Below the pieces are notes generated by a model. That model was not told where the DNA came from. It made no database searches and was given only the letters and a program-made list of their open reading frames with translations. A DNA stretch of 64,000 bases from Chondrilla cf. caribensis (Eukaryota; Porifera; Demospongiae; Chondrillida; Chondrillidae), in NCBI GenBank assembly GCA_964020155.1, contig OZ026548.1:592501-656500 (forward strand), read 5' to 3'. Shown here piece after piece: positions 20,312-37,211 of this stretch. Within the stretch, counting starts at the first letter, position 1; each line of letters begins with the position of its first letter. A program made the position numbers and the translations under genes.

Positions 20312-20708
20312 CAGTGCAACTTGCTTAGTAAGCACCCTGGTTGATGAATACCTGGGTTAGTACATACTCCTGGTTAGTGAGTACCTGGGTTAGTACATAC
20401 TCCTGGTTAGTGAGTACCTGGGTTAGTACATACTCCTGGTTGGTGAGTACCTGGGTTAGTACATACTCCTGGTTAGTGAGTACCTGGGTTAGTACATACT
20501 CCTGGTTAGTGAGTACCTGGGTTAGTACATACTCCTGATTAGTAAGTACCTGGGTTAGTACACACTCATGGTTGGTGAGTACACTTCACTCGGTCCCTAG
20601 TTTATGTACACTATGTCGACCAGTACCGATAGCAAGTACGTACGTACCTCTGATAAGAAATACAGACTTGGTGTGCCCTTCAAGGTACTTACTAAGCAAG
20701 TTGGACTG
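20312..20708. mobile_element. MITE of the 15314 family with a 33-bp internal array
   Basis: Ends CAGTGCAACTTGCTTAGTAA and TTACTAAGCAAGTTGGACTG are inverted repeats, more complete than in the first copy. The interior holds seven units of GTGAGTACCTGGGTTAGTAC plus ATACTCCTGGTTA, a different expansion from that at 15340. The right flank is TA; the left flank is CA. The unique part TTGGTGTGCCCTTCAAGGTA is shared with the other copies. Confidence 0.75.
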
Positions 20709-20904
20709 TATTTCAACACAGTAGGTCATACTCTGGATGTGGGGCACACTAACCAGGCATGATAGAAATGACAAATATTTCAAACACATGCCTCCCCTTA
20801 GGGATGGAATGCTGTCCCATGACAACTGACAACAATCAAACTGATAACATTTACTGTAATGTTATGTACACAGTAGTCAACAGCTGAGCACTTTCAGATA
20901 GGGA

Positions 20905-21213
20905 GACACAATCTACCTATGCTGATAGGTCAAGAGACACAGTCTATGCTGATAGGTCAAGGGACACAGTCTATGCTGATAGGTCAAAGGACACAGTCAA
21001 CATCTGCTGATAGGTCAAAGAACACAGTCTATGCTGATAGGTCAAGGGACACAATCTACGTACATCTGCTGACAGGTCAAGGGACACAGTCTACATCTGC
21101 TGATAGGTCAAAGAACACAGTCTATGCTGATAGGTCAAGGGACACAATCTACGTACATCTGCTGACAGGTCAAGGGACACAGTCTATGGTGACAGGTCAA
21201 GGGACACAGTCTA
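20905..21213. repeat. Tandem repeat of CTGATAGGTCAAGGGACACA units
   Basis: About ten units of 26-42 bp, interrupted at 21213 by the MITE at 21214-21850; one more unit follows the MITE. Confidence 0.9.
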
Positions 21214-21850
21214 CGGTACTTTCAGTAAAAAACTGAACGTACTACGGGCGTACCCGTACCCGTTTTTTAACCGTACGTAGTCGACACGTTCGTAACCCGT
21301 AAATGAGTGACCCGTACTTCTACTGCATTCTTCAGCAAGTGATAATTACTTTAGGCGCAGGTGACAATGATACGTCATAATTCTTGCGCAACGACAGTGT
21401 GATTTGATTCCACGAGACGAAGAAAAATGGCTTATTCGACCGATGTATACCAGCGAATTCGAGTGCTAATCTTTCGGAAACAGAGGATTAGCACGGAATA
21501 TTCGAAATTACATGGTTTTCACACCTTTTAGACTTACCGCTGTCGCTCTCGGACACTTTTTTGCCAGGTGAAGGCTCATCTCTGCCTTAAACGAGTTTGA
21601 ATCAACCGAGCGGGATTCTGACGAGGACGATCTTTCCAACGGACGTTACTCTTCTCACGAAAGGTTTCTGGATTTCTTGTACAGTTGAAAGGGCGCTTTA
21701 GGTCTGCATTTCTTTCGATTATCACTTTCTCCAGAAGTTTAACAACCCGTACGTATCCCGTAGATATCAACACGTACGTAAACCGTACTTAACACGTCCG
21801 TTCATCCGTAGGCAACCCGTAGTATGTTCAATTTTTTACTGAAAGTACCG
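21214..21850. mobile_element. TA-flanked element with CGGTACTTTCAGT termini, copy 2 (637 bp)
   Basis: Same terminal repeats and near-identical interior as 18188-18828 but inverted. It interrupts a tandem repeat: the flanks AGTC-TA and TA-CATCTGCTGATAGG rejoin into the unit found uninterrupted elsewhere in the array, with TA counted once. That proves both the exact ends and a TA target duplication. Confidence 0.93.
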
Positions 21851-22644
21851 TACATCTGCTGATAGGTCAAGGGACACAGTCTTGGTTGCATCCTCCCATT
21901 CAGTTCATAAAGGACATGTGATAAGAGATAATAGCCTTCTCAAGTAACGTGGATGACAGGGACACCAAAACATGACTACACACATATACGTATGCGTATA
22001 TGTAGACATAGTGCAAGTGTCGATATGGACACCAGTCAGAAGATACAAGCATATGATACCCACTATCAAAACTATCCGATGAATATGATGAGAGACATGA
22101 AATAGAATACGTATACCACACTCGCCCCAGGTGTATTAGGTGCATGGGAAAACAATGAACTGAACGAGAAACAGGAAGTGAATCAATCACCCTATTGTGT
22201 GTCTGAAGTGTGTGGTGTGGAGTGATTGGACTCCAAGACCTCTGGTTCTCGCCACAACTATGGTTTTCTGCTGGACATTCACAGAAGTGGGTGTTGGTGT
22301 TTACCTTACAGGACATGTATGTACTTTAGACATTGTATGAATACAAGAAATGTGAATAATTGAGTTCGGGGGAGTTGAGAATGTTTACACTTACCATATA
22401 CAAGTATGTACGCTGAGTACTGGGCTGAGATAGTGGAGAATGCTAACAAACATCACCAGAAATTGAAGAAATGTGTACATAATTGGCCCATAAATATGTG
22501 TGTACATATCTTCAAAGCAAATGTGATGAAGAAAGAGGTTAGAAGGAATTCATGGTTTATGTACACATTTGTCATTGGGAGGATCATGGACCAAGACCTC
22601 ACAGCATATTATGACCATCAAGTCATTTGGTTCAATTCTGTCCT

Positions 22645-23140
22645 GAAATGGGTTGGTAGCACACTCTGGTTGGTAGCACACTCTGGTTGGTAGCACACTC
22701 TGGTTAGTAGCACACTCTGGTTGGTAGCACACTCTGGTTGGTAGCACACTCTGGTTGGTAGCACACTCTGGTTAGTAGCACACTCTGGTTGGTAGCACAC
22801 TCTGGTTGGTAGCACACTCTGGTTGGTAGCACACTCTGGTTAATAGCACACTCTGGTTAGTAGCACACTCTGGTTGGTAGCACACTCTGGTTAGTAGCAC
22901 ACTCTGGTTGGTAGCACACTCTGGTTAGTAGCACACTCTGGTTAGTAGCACACTCTGGTTGGTAGCACACTCTGGTTAGTAGCACACTCTGGTTGGTAGC
23001 ACACTCTGGTTGGTAGCACACTCTGGTTGGTAGCACACTCTGGTTAGTAGCACACTCTGGTTGGTAGCACACTCTGGTTGGTAGCACACTCTGGTTAGTA
23101 GCACACTCTGGTTAGTAGCACACTCTGGTTGGTTCAACAG
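22645..23140. repeat. 17-bp minisatellite
   Basis: About 29 copies of TGGTTGGTAGCACACTC with G/A variation (TTGG or TTAG). The motif resembles the internal repeat of the 15314 MITE family (GGTTAGTACACACTC), suggesting common origin. Confidence 0.93.
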
Positions 23141-23834
23141 TACCCAAAATGGTTTGATGGTACACTCAACTGGTTCAACAGTAACCGATCGATGTGATTC
23201 GATGATACACTGTGTTTATCATCAGTATTTATAGGAGCGAATAAATCAGCAACTGGTTCTACCTGAAATAACAGTATAGAGCAATCTGTCTGCATGAGAG
23301 TTGTTCTGCCCTCGCACAACCCAGTGATCCAACACAATAGGAAGTGTGGGCACCCACAGAGAACTACTAATGTGTGAATGAAAATACAGTGTACACAGTG
23401 CCCAGGACAGATGGATTGCAACACAGGCAAAAAATTGAACAAACAACTATCACCCACACAGGTGTGCATGTGTGTGTTGTTGCATGTACATGCAAACACA
23501 CAATTACTGCACAGATGTACATGTTTAAAGGTGGGCACATGTGAACACATACAAACCAACAAATACATACAGACAAACACAAAGTACACATTGGCAGACA
23601 CACACAGCCCCATCTCATCAGAGACACACTACACCTAATTCCTTAAGTAACACTAATAGGTGCTAATGGCTGTTACCATAGCAACCTGATCAGCTGCTAA
23701 AGTGATAACCCACTCAAACAGTAAGACAGACACAGACACAACACCAGACTGATAGTCTGTCCAACACACCCCACCACCACTGTTCAGCATTCAAGATAAT
23801 CTGATTAGACACACTGAGTTGATATGATCAGACC

Positions 23835-24225
23835 ACCCATGGAATAGGGTGTGCAGGTGTACCCATGACATAGGGTGTGCTGGTGTACCCATGGAATAGG
23901 GTGTGCTGGTGTACCCATGATATAGGGTGTGCTGGTGTACCCATGGAATAGGGTGTGCTGGTGTACCCATGATATAGGGTGTGCTGGTGTACCCATGACA
24001 TAGGGTGTGCTGGTGTACCCATGACATAGGGTGTGCTGGTGTACCCATGGAATAGGGTGTGCTGGTGTACCCATGACATAGGGTGTGCTGGTGTACCCAT
24101 GGAATAGGGTGTGCTGGTGTACCCATGGAATAGGGTGTGCTGGCGTACCCATGGAATAGGGTGTGCTGGTGTACCCATGGAATAGGGTGTGCTGGCGTAC
24201 CCATGGAATAGGGTGTGCTGGTGTA
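23835..24225. repeat. 26-bp minisatellite
   Basis: Fifteen copies of GTGTACCCATGGAATAGGGT plus GTGCTG, alternating GGAATA, GACATA and GATATA. Confidence 0.93.
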
Positions 24226-25988
24226 CACTCATCGAGTTAGGATAGGATGACTACCAAGTGAACATGGAGCACACCTGTGGGGAACATGTGCATTGCAATG
24301 CAAAGTGAAGGACATTGAATGTACAGGACAACAATAGAGTGTACCTTCATTACTGTTAGCTCACAGGTATGAGCTGCTGTTGTACAACACCCACTGCACC
24401 ACAATGCGACGTATCACCTCCCGAGTGTTACCAAATGGTACAGGAAGGGAAGCAATGTACCCTTGAGTGGTTTCTGTTGAGTAGCGAGATCTCCTGAACC
24501 TCCTGCAATGCTAGAGTGGACCAGGACCCAAGGCCACACACATCCACTGCTCCCCCACTCAGCCCATGTCCCCCACATAGATCACATGCCATGATTGCAC
24601 AGACCACATAAAGGGCTCTCGCTTGGAGAGTATATCAACAATTATTGAGGCGCCAGACTAGCTGGTCTCACAGGTAAATGATATTCACGAGGGACTGCAC
24701 CAACTCCCACAGGGTCAATGGAGACACAGATATTGTGAGGATGGCAGCAACTCCTGAAGATAAACATCAAGACAAATTGCTACTGAACACAAACAAACCT
24801 TGATCATAATTTGGTTTGCTTTAGTAGTGGACATATGGCAAGGAGATTCAGATAAGAACAATTGATATCAAGAATTGATTTCATGGGTCTTAATGAGTTC
24901 CTACTGTATGCACACAAGCTCTACAATGTAGGCTCCTTCATCAGAATACAATTTCAGTGATTCAGTAGTAACTCCTCTGCTCGGTGCAGCAGACGTGGGC
25001 ATATGGAGTGGTATTTAACACTCCAGGTAGGAGCACTCCACACCATGTGATGTCAAGAACAAATTGTATTGGTGTCAGCCACATCAGAGAAACTGAAGGA
25101 GACTGGTAAAACGATGCAGCCCACATGAAATTGGCTGAACATAAGAGAAACGCTGAGGCAAACTATGATCACGAATCTCGCGCCCACAGTATTTGCGATA
25201 AAACTGAAGATTTGAGCTTTAAAGGCACCGCAGCCAGGTTAGTGGCTATACCTAGCGCGTCAGCCTGTCCATCTGGGCTCAGGTCCGAATTACACGCGTT
25301 GAGGTACGTACAGAGGGAGCAGTGCTATCACCCGAACAGGCGGCCTACTAAACCGTCCTAATCAAGTTGTGTGGAAATAAACCTGTTTAACCATTCCTCC
25401 CATTCTAAACAAGCTCATAAGAGACAAGTGACTACATCTACCACGAAGGACTGAACTCACAACTAGAGTTGCGTTGCAGCGGATCAGAGGAGTCTTCATT
25501 TCTTCTGGAATCGAGCTAACGTCTTACAGCGAAGCACCACTCACTATTATTAAATTTTACAGGTAGCGCCAACGAACTAACTAGATTCATACTTATAGCT
25601 TGTCGAAACATATGAATATCATTAATTAATACGACCACCCGGTACTGTGGTAATATTATTATTGAATTAGACAGGGTTGTATAATAGTGTGTATACCACA
25701 ATAGATACATATTTCACGGGTATGAGTTATTACGCATGCAGTGTGGTTGGTTAACATTGGAATCGTGCTGTTTCAAAATCAGTAGGATTTCAAATTTAAT
25801 TTAATGCTGACATCATGTGGGACCTATACAGGTAGTCACGTTTACCTGTGACCTCAGAAAAGGAGTCACTTCAAAGCTGACCTGGTAAACAAGTAGATTC
25901 AAGCACACGTAATACTGGTTCTGTTTGAGAAAACGGTGACTACTTATCACCTCAAGATTCTTTGCGGTCCCCCATACATACCTCAAAT

Positions 25989-26150
25989 ACAGTGTAACTT
26001 GGTGGGTTATTACCCCGGTTTGTACATACCTCAGCTAATACATACACTTCACTCAGTCCCTAGCTCACGTATACGCTATGTCAACCAGTACTGATAGTAA
26101 GTACCTCTGTTAAGAAGTACAGATTTGGTGTGCCCTTCAAGGTACCCACA
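25989..26150. mobile_element. Partial copy of the 15314 MITE family
   Basis: Begins CAGTGTAACTTGGTGGGTTA and carries the family's unique part (TTCACTCAGTCCCTAGCTCA, CAACCAGTACTGATAGTAAG, TTGGTGTGCCCTTCAAGGTA) without an expanded array. The right terminus is missing. Confidence 0.7.
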
Positions 26151-26360
26151 AATTTGCACAGTACACAACCAAATTCTTACTGCTACATAGGAAATTCATT
26201 GGACTTCAAATCCCTTTGTATGGACATGGCAATTCCTGACAGCTACACACACAGCCCACATGCAAACACATGACAGGTACACATAATTGGAATTAATAGA
26301 ATTGATTTGTCTGAATTAATTGAAATGAAATGAACATATAAATTACATATCACGTGACTG

Positions 26361-32349
<5,989 letters not shown>

Positions 32350-33814
32350 GAAAAACTAAATCCTAAAAGTGGATGAATATGCATACAAAGCCAGAGTACT
32401 ATCAGCAAAGCTACACAAAAACAATTTAAAATAGTAATAATGCAATGTGTCTTGTGTGTAAGAGGTATGGGGTCAGTTTGTTATGAGTATTGACTACTCA
32501 TGATCGTTCTTGGTTAATGGGCCAGGGGCTGTGACTGTGACTGGCCATGGCTAGCATGTGATTGTAAATGTCTACGTACGTGTATATGTGTGCAGTCCTT
32601 GCCATACAGCAGCTACAGGTGGACAACTCATTGAGACCCAATTGACCCTTGTGATAACCATGATGGTATATCTCAAGTTAATCGCTTATATAGAACTACA
32701 CATTCCATTGTATATACTCTTCTAACATGCTCCGTGCTACTCACTGGGTGCTACATGATCCAAAGTACATGGAACACTGACTCACATTCACAGGAGCGCG
32801 AGACGGGCAGGGAGTGGACAGCTACGACTGCCAATCTGGACTCCATTTTGTACACCATTCGATCGCGGCCGCCCACAATAATGGGGTCGTCGGGGTCGTG
32901 GGCGAACGAGTTCACAATTATTTCCGGGTTTCGTTCTCATTCAATAGATATTGACGGAGAACATATTTCGCGAGGGTGTTTTTTGAAAATTAATGTACCC
33001 GGGTCTGATTACCGAGCGGTTTATACCGCGAGGTTATCTGTTTCCGTCGCATAGGGGTGCCAGGGAGTTGGCGCCCACTCATTTGATTAATTTCCGGGTT
33101 AAAAATCATTCCTGCATTGTCGTACATATGCCGCCTATATATAGTGCTCCCCATTTGTGTGGTACCTTGAGTTGAAAAAAAAAATAAAAAAGGTCGTCGG
33201 GGTCGAACAAACCCATGGTCGGCTTTATAGGGACTTTCCACAGATACTGTGTACTTGGTCATTCCGCGAATGCAGAAGACACTATTCTAGCTGGGAGGTC
33301 AGCCGCGAGTCCCAAAGCTCCCCCCTACGGTTCTTTGTAGAGAGTATTGCGACTGACCACCAGGATGTGAGCTCTTTTTTTTCAGAGAAAAAAACCGTCC
33401 TTTCGAGGTTTCGAACCCGCGACCTGGAGCCTAGAGTCGTGTCACCTGACCAACCGGCTACCGTGACCTATCTATTTTATTATTAGTATCTGCGCTATTT
33501 ATAGTTGCCCTAAGTGTACAATTTGATAAAAAATGATAAAAGTGGAGTCGCAGAAGCCTTCCCCAGCACTCAAAATACTTGAACGTCTACTTTAGGTTTG
33601 GATAAACCTTCGCTGGAGGTATAAAGTTCGGCGAAGCCGTTTCGCTTGAATTCTAGCCGAATTTCTAATTCTCGGCCTTTTGAAATCGGCCATCTTTTTT
33701 GCCCAATATAAAATATAATATAAATTCACTGTTTCAGTTACGTGTAAGAACACATTATGACATTATGTTACCTAAAGACTTGTGACAGATTCTAATGATC
33801 AGTGCGTACTGGAG
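32350..33814. other. Gap between FBXW8 and the ankyrin pseudogene
   Basis: Upstream region of FBXW8 (minus), then repeat-derived DNA from about 32865. No additional gene is recognised. A promoter for FBXW8 should lie just above 32349, but no clear motif is visible. Confidence 0.6.
32865..33755. mobile_element. Composite tRNA-related repeat, copy 1
   Basis: Shares several blocks with 37459-38335: an A/T-rich block starting near 33171, the tRNA-like block, the tail to AAATCGGCCATCTTTTTT, and the block GGGTTTCGTTCTCATTCAAT. On the minus strand 33405-33468 reads GGTCACGGTAGCCGGTTGGT and ends with GGGTTCGAAACC, matching internal A and B boxes of RNA polymerase III promoters. No functional tRNA fold (no acceptor pairing), so a SINE-like remnant. 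The block GGGTTTCGTTCTCATTCAAT precedes the rest here but follows it in copy 2. Confidence 0.75.
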
Positions 33815-34321
33815 ATGGGTGCAGTGGAAACGAAGTTCTTTCAGTTTTTACTAACCGAAGAAGAACGGAAAGATGACAGTAAGAAGGAATCCAAATGGAA
33901 ATTACCTGGAGAAGAAGAGATCCTTCGGAAAATGCAGTCTTCGGAATCCGATATGTCAGCCCACTTACAGAAGAACTCAGTTTAATCCTAATAAACACAT
34001 GGGACCCAGTCCTTCCAACGACACGTCTCTGATATACGCTGTCAGGTTCGTGCACAAACTTTTCCTGAACGAATGCCTTCGATTTGGCGGTGACCCTTTC
34101 GTAACTAACGCCAATGGTCAGACAGCCTTTCATGTAGCGTGTGCTTCTTCTCGTTCGAGTCAGAGAACAGACAAATAGAGAAAGGAACTCCTCCAAATGC
34201 TTTTAGACCAGCCTGTGAAGAAAGAGTATCAACTACCGTTTATCAATGGTTCGGACCGCGAGAGGAGAAATGGAATGGACAAGAGTTATGTTTATCATCC
34301 GTCTGTGTGTCTGTTGGACAA

Positions 34322-34452
34322 GGTGTGGTGGTGGTGGTGGTGGTGGTGTGTGTGTGTGTGTGTGCGTGTGCGTGTGTGTGTGTGTGTGCGCGTGTGTGCG
34401 TGCAAGTGTGTTGTGTGTGTGTGTGTGTGCGTGCGTGTGTGTGTGCGTGTGT

Positions 34453-34497
<45 letters not shown>
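34322..34497. repeat. (TGG)n then (GT)n tract
   Basis: TGGTGGTGG followed by GT with GC interruptions, beginning right after a possible donor (GACAAG-GTGTGG) in the ankyrin region. Confidence 0.92.
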
Positions 34498-34499
<2 letters not shown>

Positions 34500-35089
34500 C
34501 ACACGTTTCAATGCTGTGTAGGATGAGAATACACCATTACATCTGGCTGCTCAGTCTGGTCTACTTTGATGTGTTGAAGTAAGTGTGTACCTGTACCAAC
34601 GTATGTATGAATGTATGTAATGTACGTATTGTACAATTTATGTGCAGTCGAACCTTATTAACACAACATCTCTACAGCATAAGATTATTGTTGAGTCTCT
34701 ACATTTTCAGCTGATGTACACGTGCATTATCTAAGTACTGTCAACAGGAAATGCTTTTAGCATGGAATTGTGGAATTGTCCGTAGAGTATCACGTTAAGG
34801 AGGTTCAACTGTACATTGGTGCATACGTGGTGTGCTTTGTATGTATGTATATTGTGTATACCTACATATGTACGTACGTACATGTACTTACATACATTTA
34901 CGTATCTAGAGATTCTGTATGCACCATGCACATGTGCTTATTATCCTCTCTTCTAACGCCAACACCCAGCTTCTCTTGTCTTATGGGTCTCCGTTGTTGA
35001 TAAAGAACACTTTGGGAAGGACTCCATGTGATTTGGCATCAGATTCTGGTCAATTTGTCATAGTAAAACTACCAGAGCCCAAGATGGTG

Positions 35090-35640
35090 TGTGTAGTGAG
35101 TGAATGTGTAGAGTGCTGTGTGTAGTGTGCTGTGAGTGAGTGTGTGTGAGTGTGTAGTGTGCTGTGAGTGTTGTGTGTGAGTGTGTAGAGTACTGTGTGT
35201 GTATGTAGAGAGTTGTGTGTAGTGTGACTGTGTGTGAGTGTGTAGAGTGCTGTGTGTAGTGTGCTGTGAGTGTGTAGAGTGTTGTGTGTAGTGTGTGTGT
35301 ATGTAGAGTGTTGTGTGTAGTGTGCTGTGAGTGAGTGTGTATGTATGTAGAGTGCTGTGTGTAGTGTGCTGTGAGTGAGTGTGTAGAGTGTTGTGTGTGA
35401 GTGTGTAGAGTGTTGTGTGTGTATAGAGTGCTGTGTGTAGTGTGCTGTGAGTGAGTGTGTAGAGTGTTGTGTGTAGTGTGCTGTGAGTGTTGTGTGTGAG
35501 TGTGTAGAGTGTTGTGTGTAGTGTGTGTGTATGTAGAGTGTTGTGTGTAGTGTGCTGTGAGTGTTGTGTATGTGTGTAGAGTGTTGTGTGTAGTGTGTGA
35601 GTGTGTAGAGTGTTGTGTGTAGTGTGCTGTAAGTGACTGT
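35090..35640. repeat. Degenerate minisatellite of GTGTGTAGAGTGTTGTGTGTAG type
   Basis: About 550 bp of interleaved TGTGTAGAGTGTTGTGTG and AGTGTGCTGTGAGTG units, starting at the donor after 35086. Confidence 0.92.
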
Positions 35641-36144
35641 ATGTGGTGAACTTACTTGTAACTTGCTATTTTTGACATTTTTACTATCCCAATTCTCATT
35701 TGTAGCCAACAGAAAAATCAGAAATGGAAACAGACAATGACCTCTCCTTCAGGGCAAGGGTACGTCTGATCCTCATATTTGAATGATGAGAGTTGGCTTT
35801 GCTCCATTTTGTGTGGAGACCGTTGTACTACCAGCTAGTGTACTCGGTGTTGTGGGAATGTGTCTTGTTATCTAGGAATGAATCCATTTATCTCTGTTTG
35901 TTTGTTGGTGGATGAGGAGGGTGAGATATTTGTGTGAGCTGCACACATGTATACATTGTCATAGCTCTGGGCACTCTGTGTGCACGTATATACATACTGA
36001 AGAGCACAGCATACATACATGCATCAGTGTACCAATTGGAGAGTGTGTGTTAGAAGAAATGAGTTTGTGGTGCTTGTACCCTATGTACGTACCCTCTAAT
36101 GTGCACAGCCATCATGTAAAATCTGTTGTTGTTGTTGTTTACAG

Positions 36145-37211
36145 ACTCCAGTGATGAATTTGTTATTGTTATTCCACCGTGCTTTGATCTGAATGCTCCC
36201 CTCACTGCTGCTGGACAGACTCAGCAGAACACTGTCGAGGACAGGACCAACGACAGGAATAACACTATTTGTGGAGACAGCATTGGGGGACTACCAGACT
36301 GGGAGGTGCTGTCCTCGCCAGACGGACCACCCCAGCCTATTCCTCAACTAGGACCTAATCCGGACAACACCAGCCCATGTATTTTACCAAATGCCATACC
36401 AAAGCAGGCCAGGAGGGATGCCTGCAACTTCAAGTTTCATAGGAAGACCCTTGGCGAGGCCACCATCAAGGAGCCTCTCACCATAGCCACTGGTCTGGTT
36501 GATACGTTCACCAACTTTGTCAAGGACATCCACGTCCACCACGGCCCACAGGACTCCCCAGCTGGGGACATTAGGCTTGAACCCGTTGATAACAACCAGA
36601 ATATTTGTGGACAGAATGACCTCAACACCCCTTTCGAAGGTTGGTCAGACGAGGACTTTCAGGTACGTATGTATGTATGTATGTACATATTTGCTGCTAA
36701 CGATATGAGTTGTTGGACTATTGTTGAACAACTCATATCGTTAACAACAACATGTCTAACAACTTCCATGTATTCATATTTGCTGCTGTGTGTGTTACAG
36801 CACTTGTCTGTGTGTGTCTGCCTCACTGTATGTTCTCCAGATGTTATATTCATCCATCTTGTTTGTCCGTAGGATGCCTGTGCAGATTTGGTTGACCAAA
36901 ATATACTTGACTCAGTTGCAGACAAATATACTCCAGAGCTCGAACAAGAGTCTACAGTAGAGAACACACAGGAAGGTATCCAATGTGAAGGAGACAGTTG
37001 TGATAACACTTCTACCACGCCTGCTTTCAAGCTTCCAAAGAAGTACACACCTCCACAGGCAAAGTGGGCACCTCCTAAAGAACCCACTAACCTCGTGAAT
37101 AGGCTGGTGAGCATAGGATTCCCGAATCACCACCTGAACGAGGAGCTGTTGAAGAAGCACAACAACCACATAAGAGCTGTTGTCAATGACCTCCTCGACC
37201 GCCAGAGTTGA
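36145..37211 (+). CDS. LIR-LIR-UBA protein C-terminus, autophagy-receptor type
   Basis: Two exons, 36145-36662 and 36873-37211 (stop 37209-37211), give 284 residues with no break. The N-terminal part DSSDEFVIVIPPCFD resembles the NBR1 LC3-interacting region. A second acidic-aromatic site, LPDWEVLSSPD, fits the W-x-x-L LIR consensus and recalls p62. A hydrophobic helix (TGLVDTFTNFVKDI, about residue 125) precedes the C-terminal UBA-type domain: LVNRLVSIGFPNHHLNEELL then VVNDLLDRQS. Such proteins link ubiquitinated cargo to autophagosomes. No PB1, ZZ or FW domain of NBR1 is visible upstream. The first exon needs an incoming phase-1 exon, which the candidate at 35706-35759 does not supply, so the true 5' part is unknown. 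An ankyrin fusion is possible but unproven. Confidence 0.7.
36699..36742. repeat. Perfect 16-bp inverted repeat
   Basis: AACGATATGAGTTGTT (36699-36714) and AACAACTCATATCGTT (36727-36742), in the intron of the LIR-UBA gene; 12-bp loop. Confidence 0.9.

Larger units (their letters stand above)
19762..26360. other. 6.6-kb region with no gene recognised
   Basis: I see no exon with family similarity on either strand. The stretch holds the MITE copies at 20312, 21214 and 25989, minisatellites at 20905-21213 (CTGATAGGTCAAGGGACACA units), 22645-23140 and 23835-24225, and unremarkable sequence at 24230-25980. Undetected 5' exons of the membrane-protein gene could lie here. Confidence 0.6.
33815..35759 (+). 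pseudogene. Ankyrin-repeat gene of ANKIB1 N-terminal type, disrupted
   Basis: Starts MGAVETKFFQFLL, similar to the MG start of ANKIB1. Ankyrin sequence continues as [41 protein letters not shown] (exon 34522-34578) and LLLSYGSPLLIKNTLGRTPC (exon 34970-35086, ending KLPEPKM), then a candidate exon 35706-35759. The frame changes near 33970-33980, a TAG interrupts at 34176-34178, and a TGA at 34567-34569 within the repeat. An unnoticed short intron could explain the first, but not all three easily. No RING-IBR-RING part follows. Either a decaying pseudogene or assembly errors. Neighbouring genes show no comparable breaks, which favours decay. Confidence 0.6.

Noticed and set aside
22395..22480. 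Minus-strand hydrophobic start (MYTFLQFLVMFVSILHYLSP) ending at a GTAAGT donor, as first exon of the membrane protein
   Set aside because: Its phase does not fit the next exon at 19685-19761, and there is no family support.
22645..23140. Possible CRISPR or centromeric satellite
   Set aside because: Plain 17-bp head-to-tail repeat, only 500 bp long, no spacers.
23791..24232. Three overlapping frames of 115-145 codons with TPAHPIPWVHQ repeats
   Set aside because: 26-bp minisatellite; a 78-bp period keeps all frames open without implying coding.
25125..25361. 78-codon plus-strand frame
   Set aside because: No similarity, no splice context and no codon-use signal that I can judge; likely chance.
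33405..33468. tRNA gene on the minus strand
   Set aside because: A and B boxes are present, but the acceptor stem does not pair and the same sequence recurs inside a dispersed repeat at 37820.
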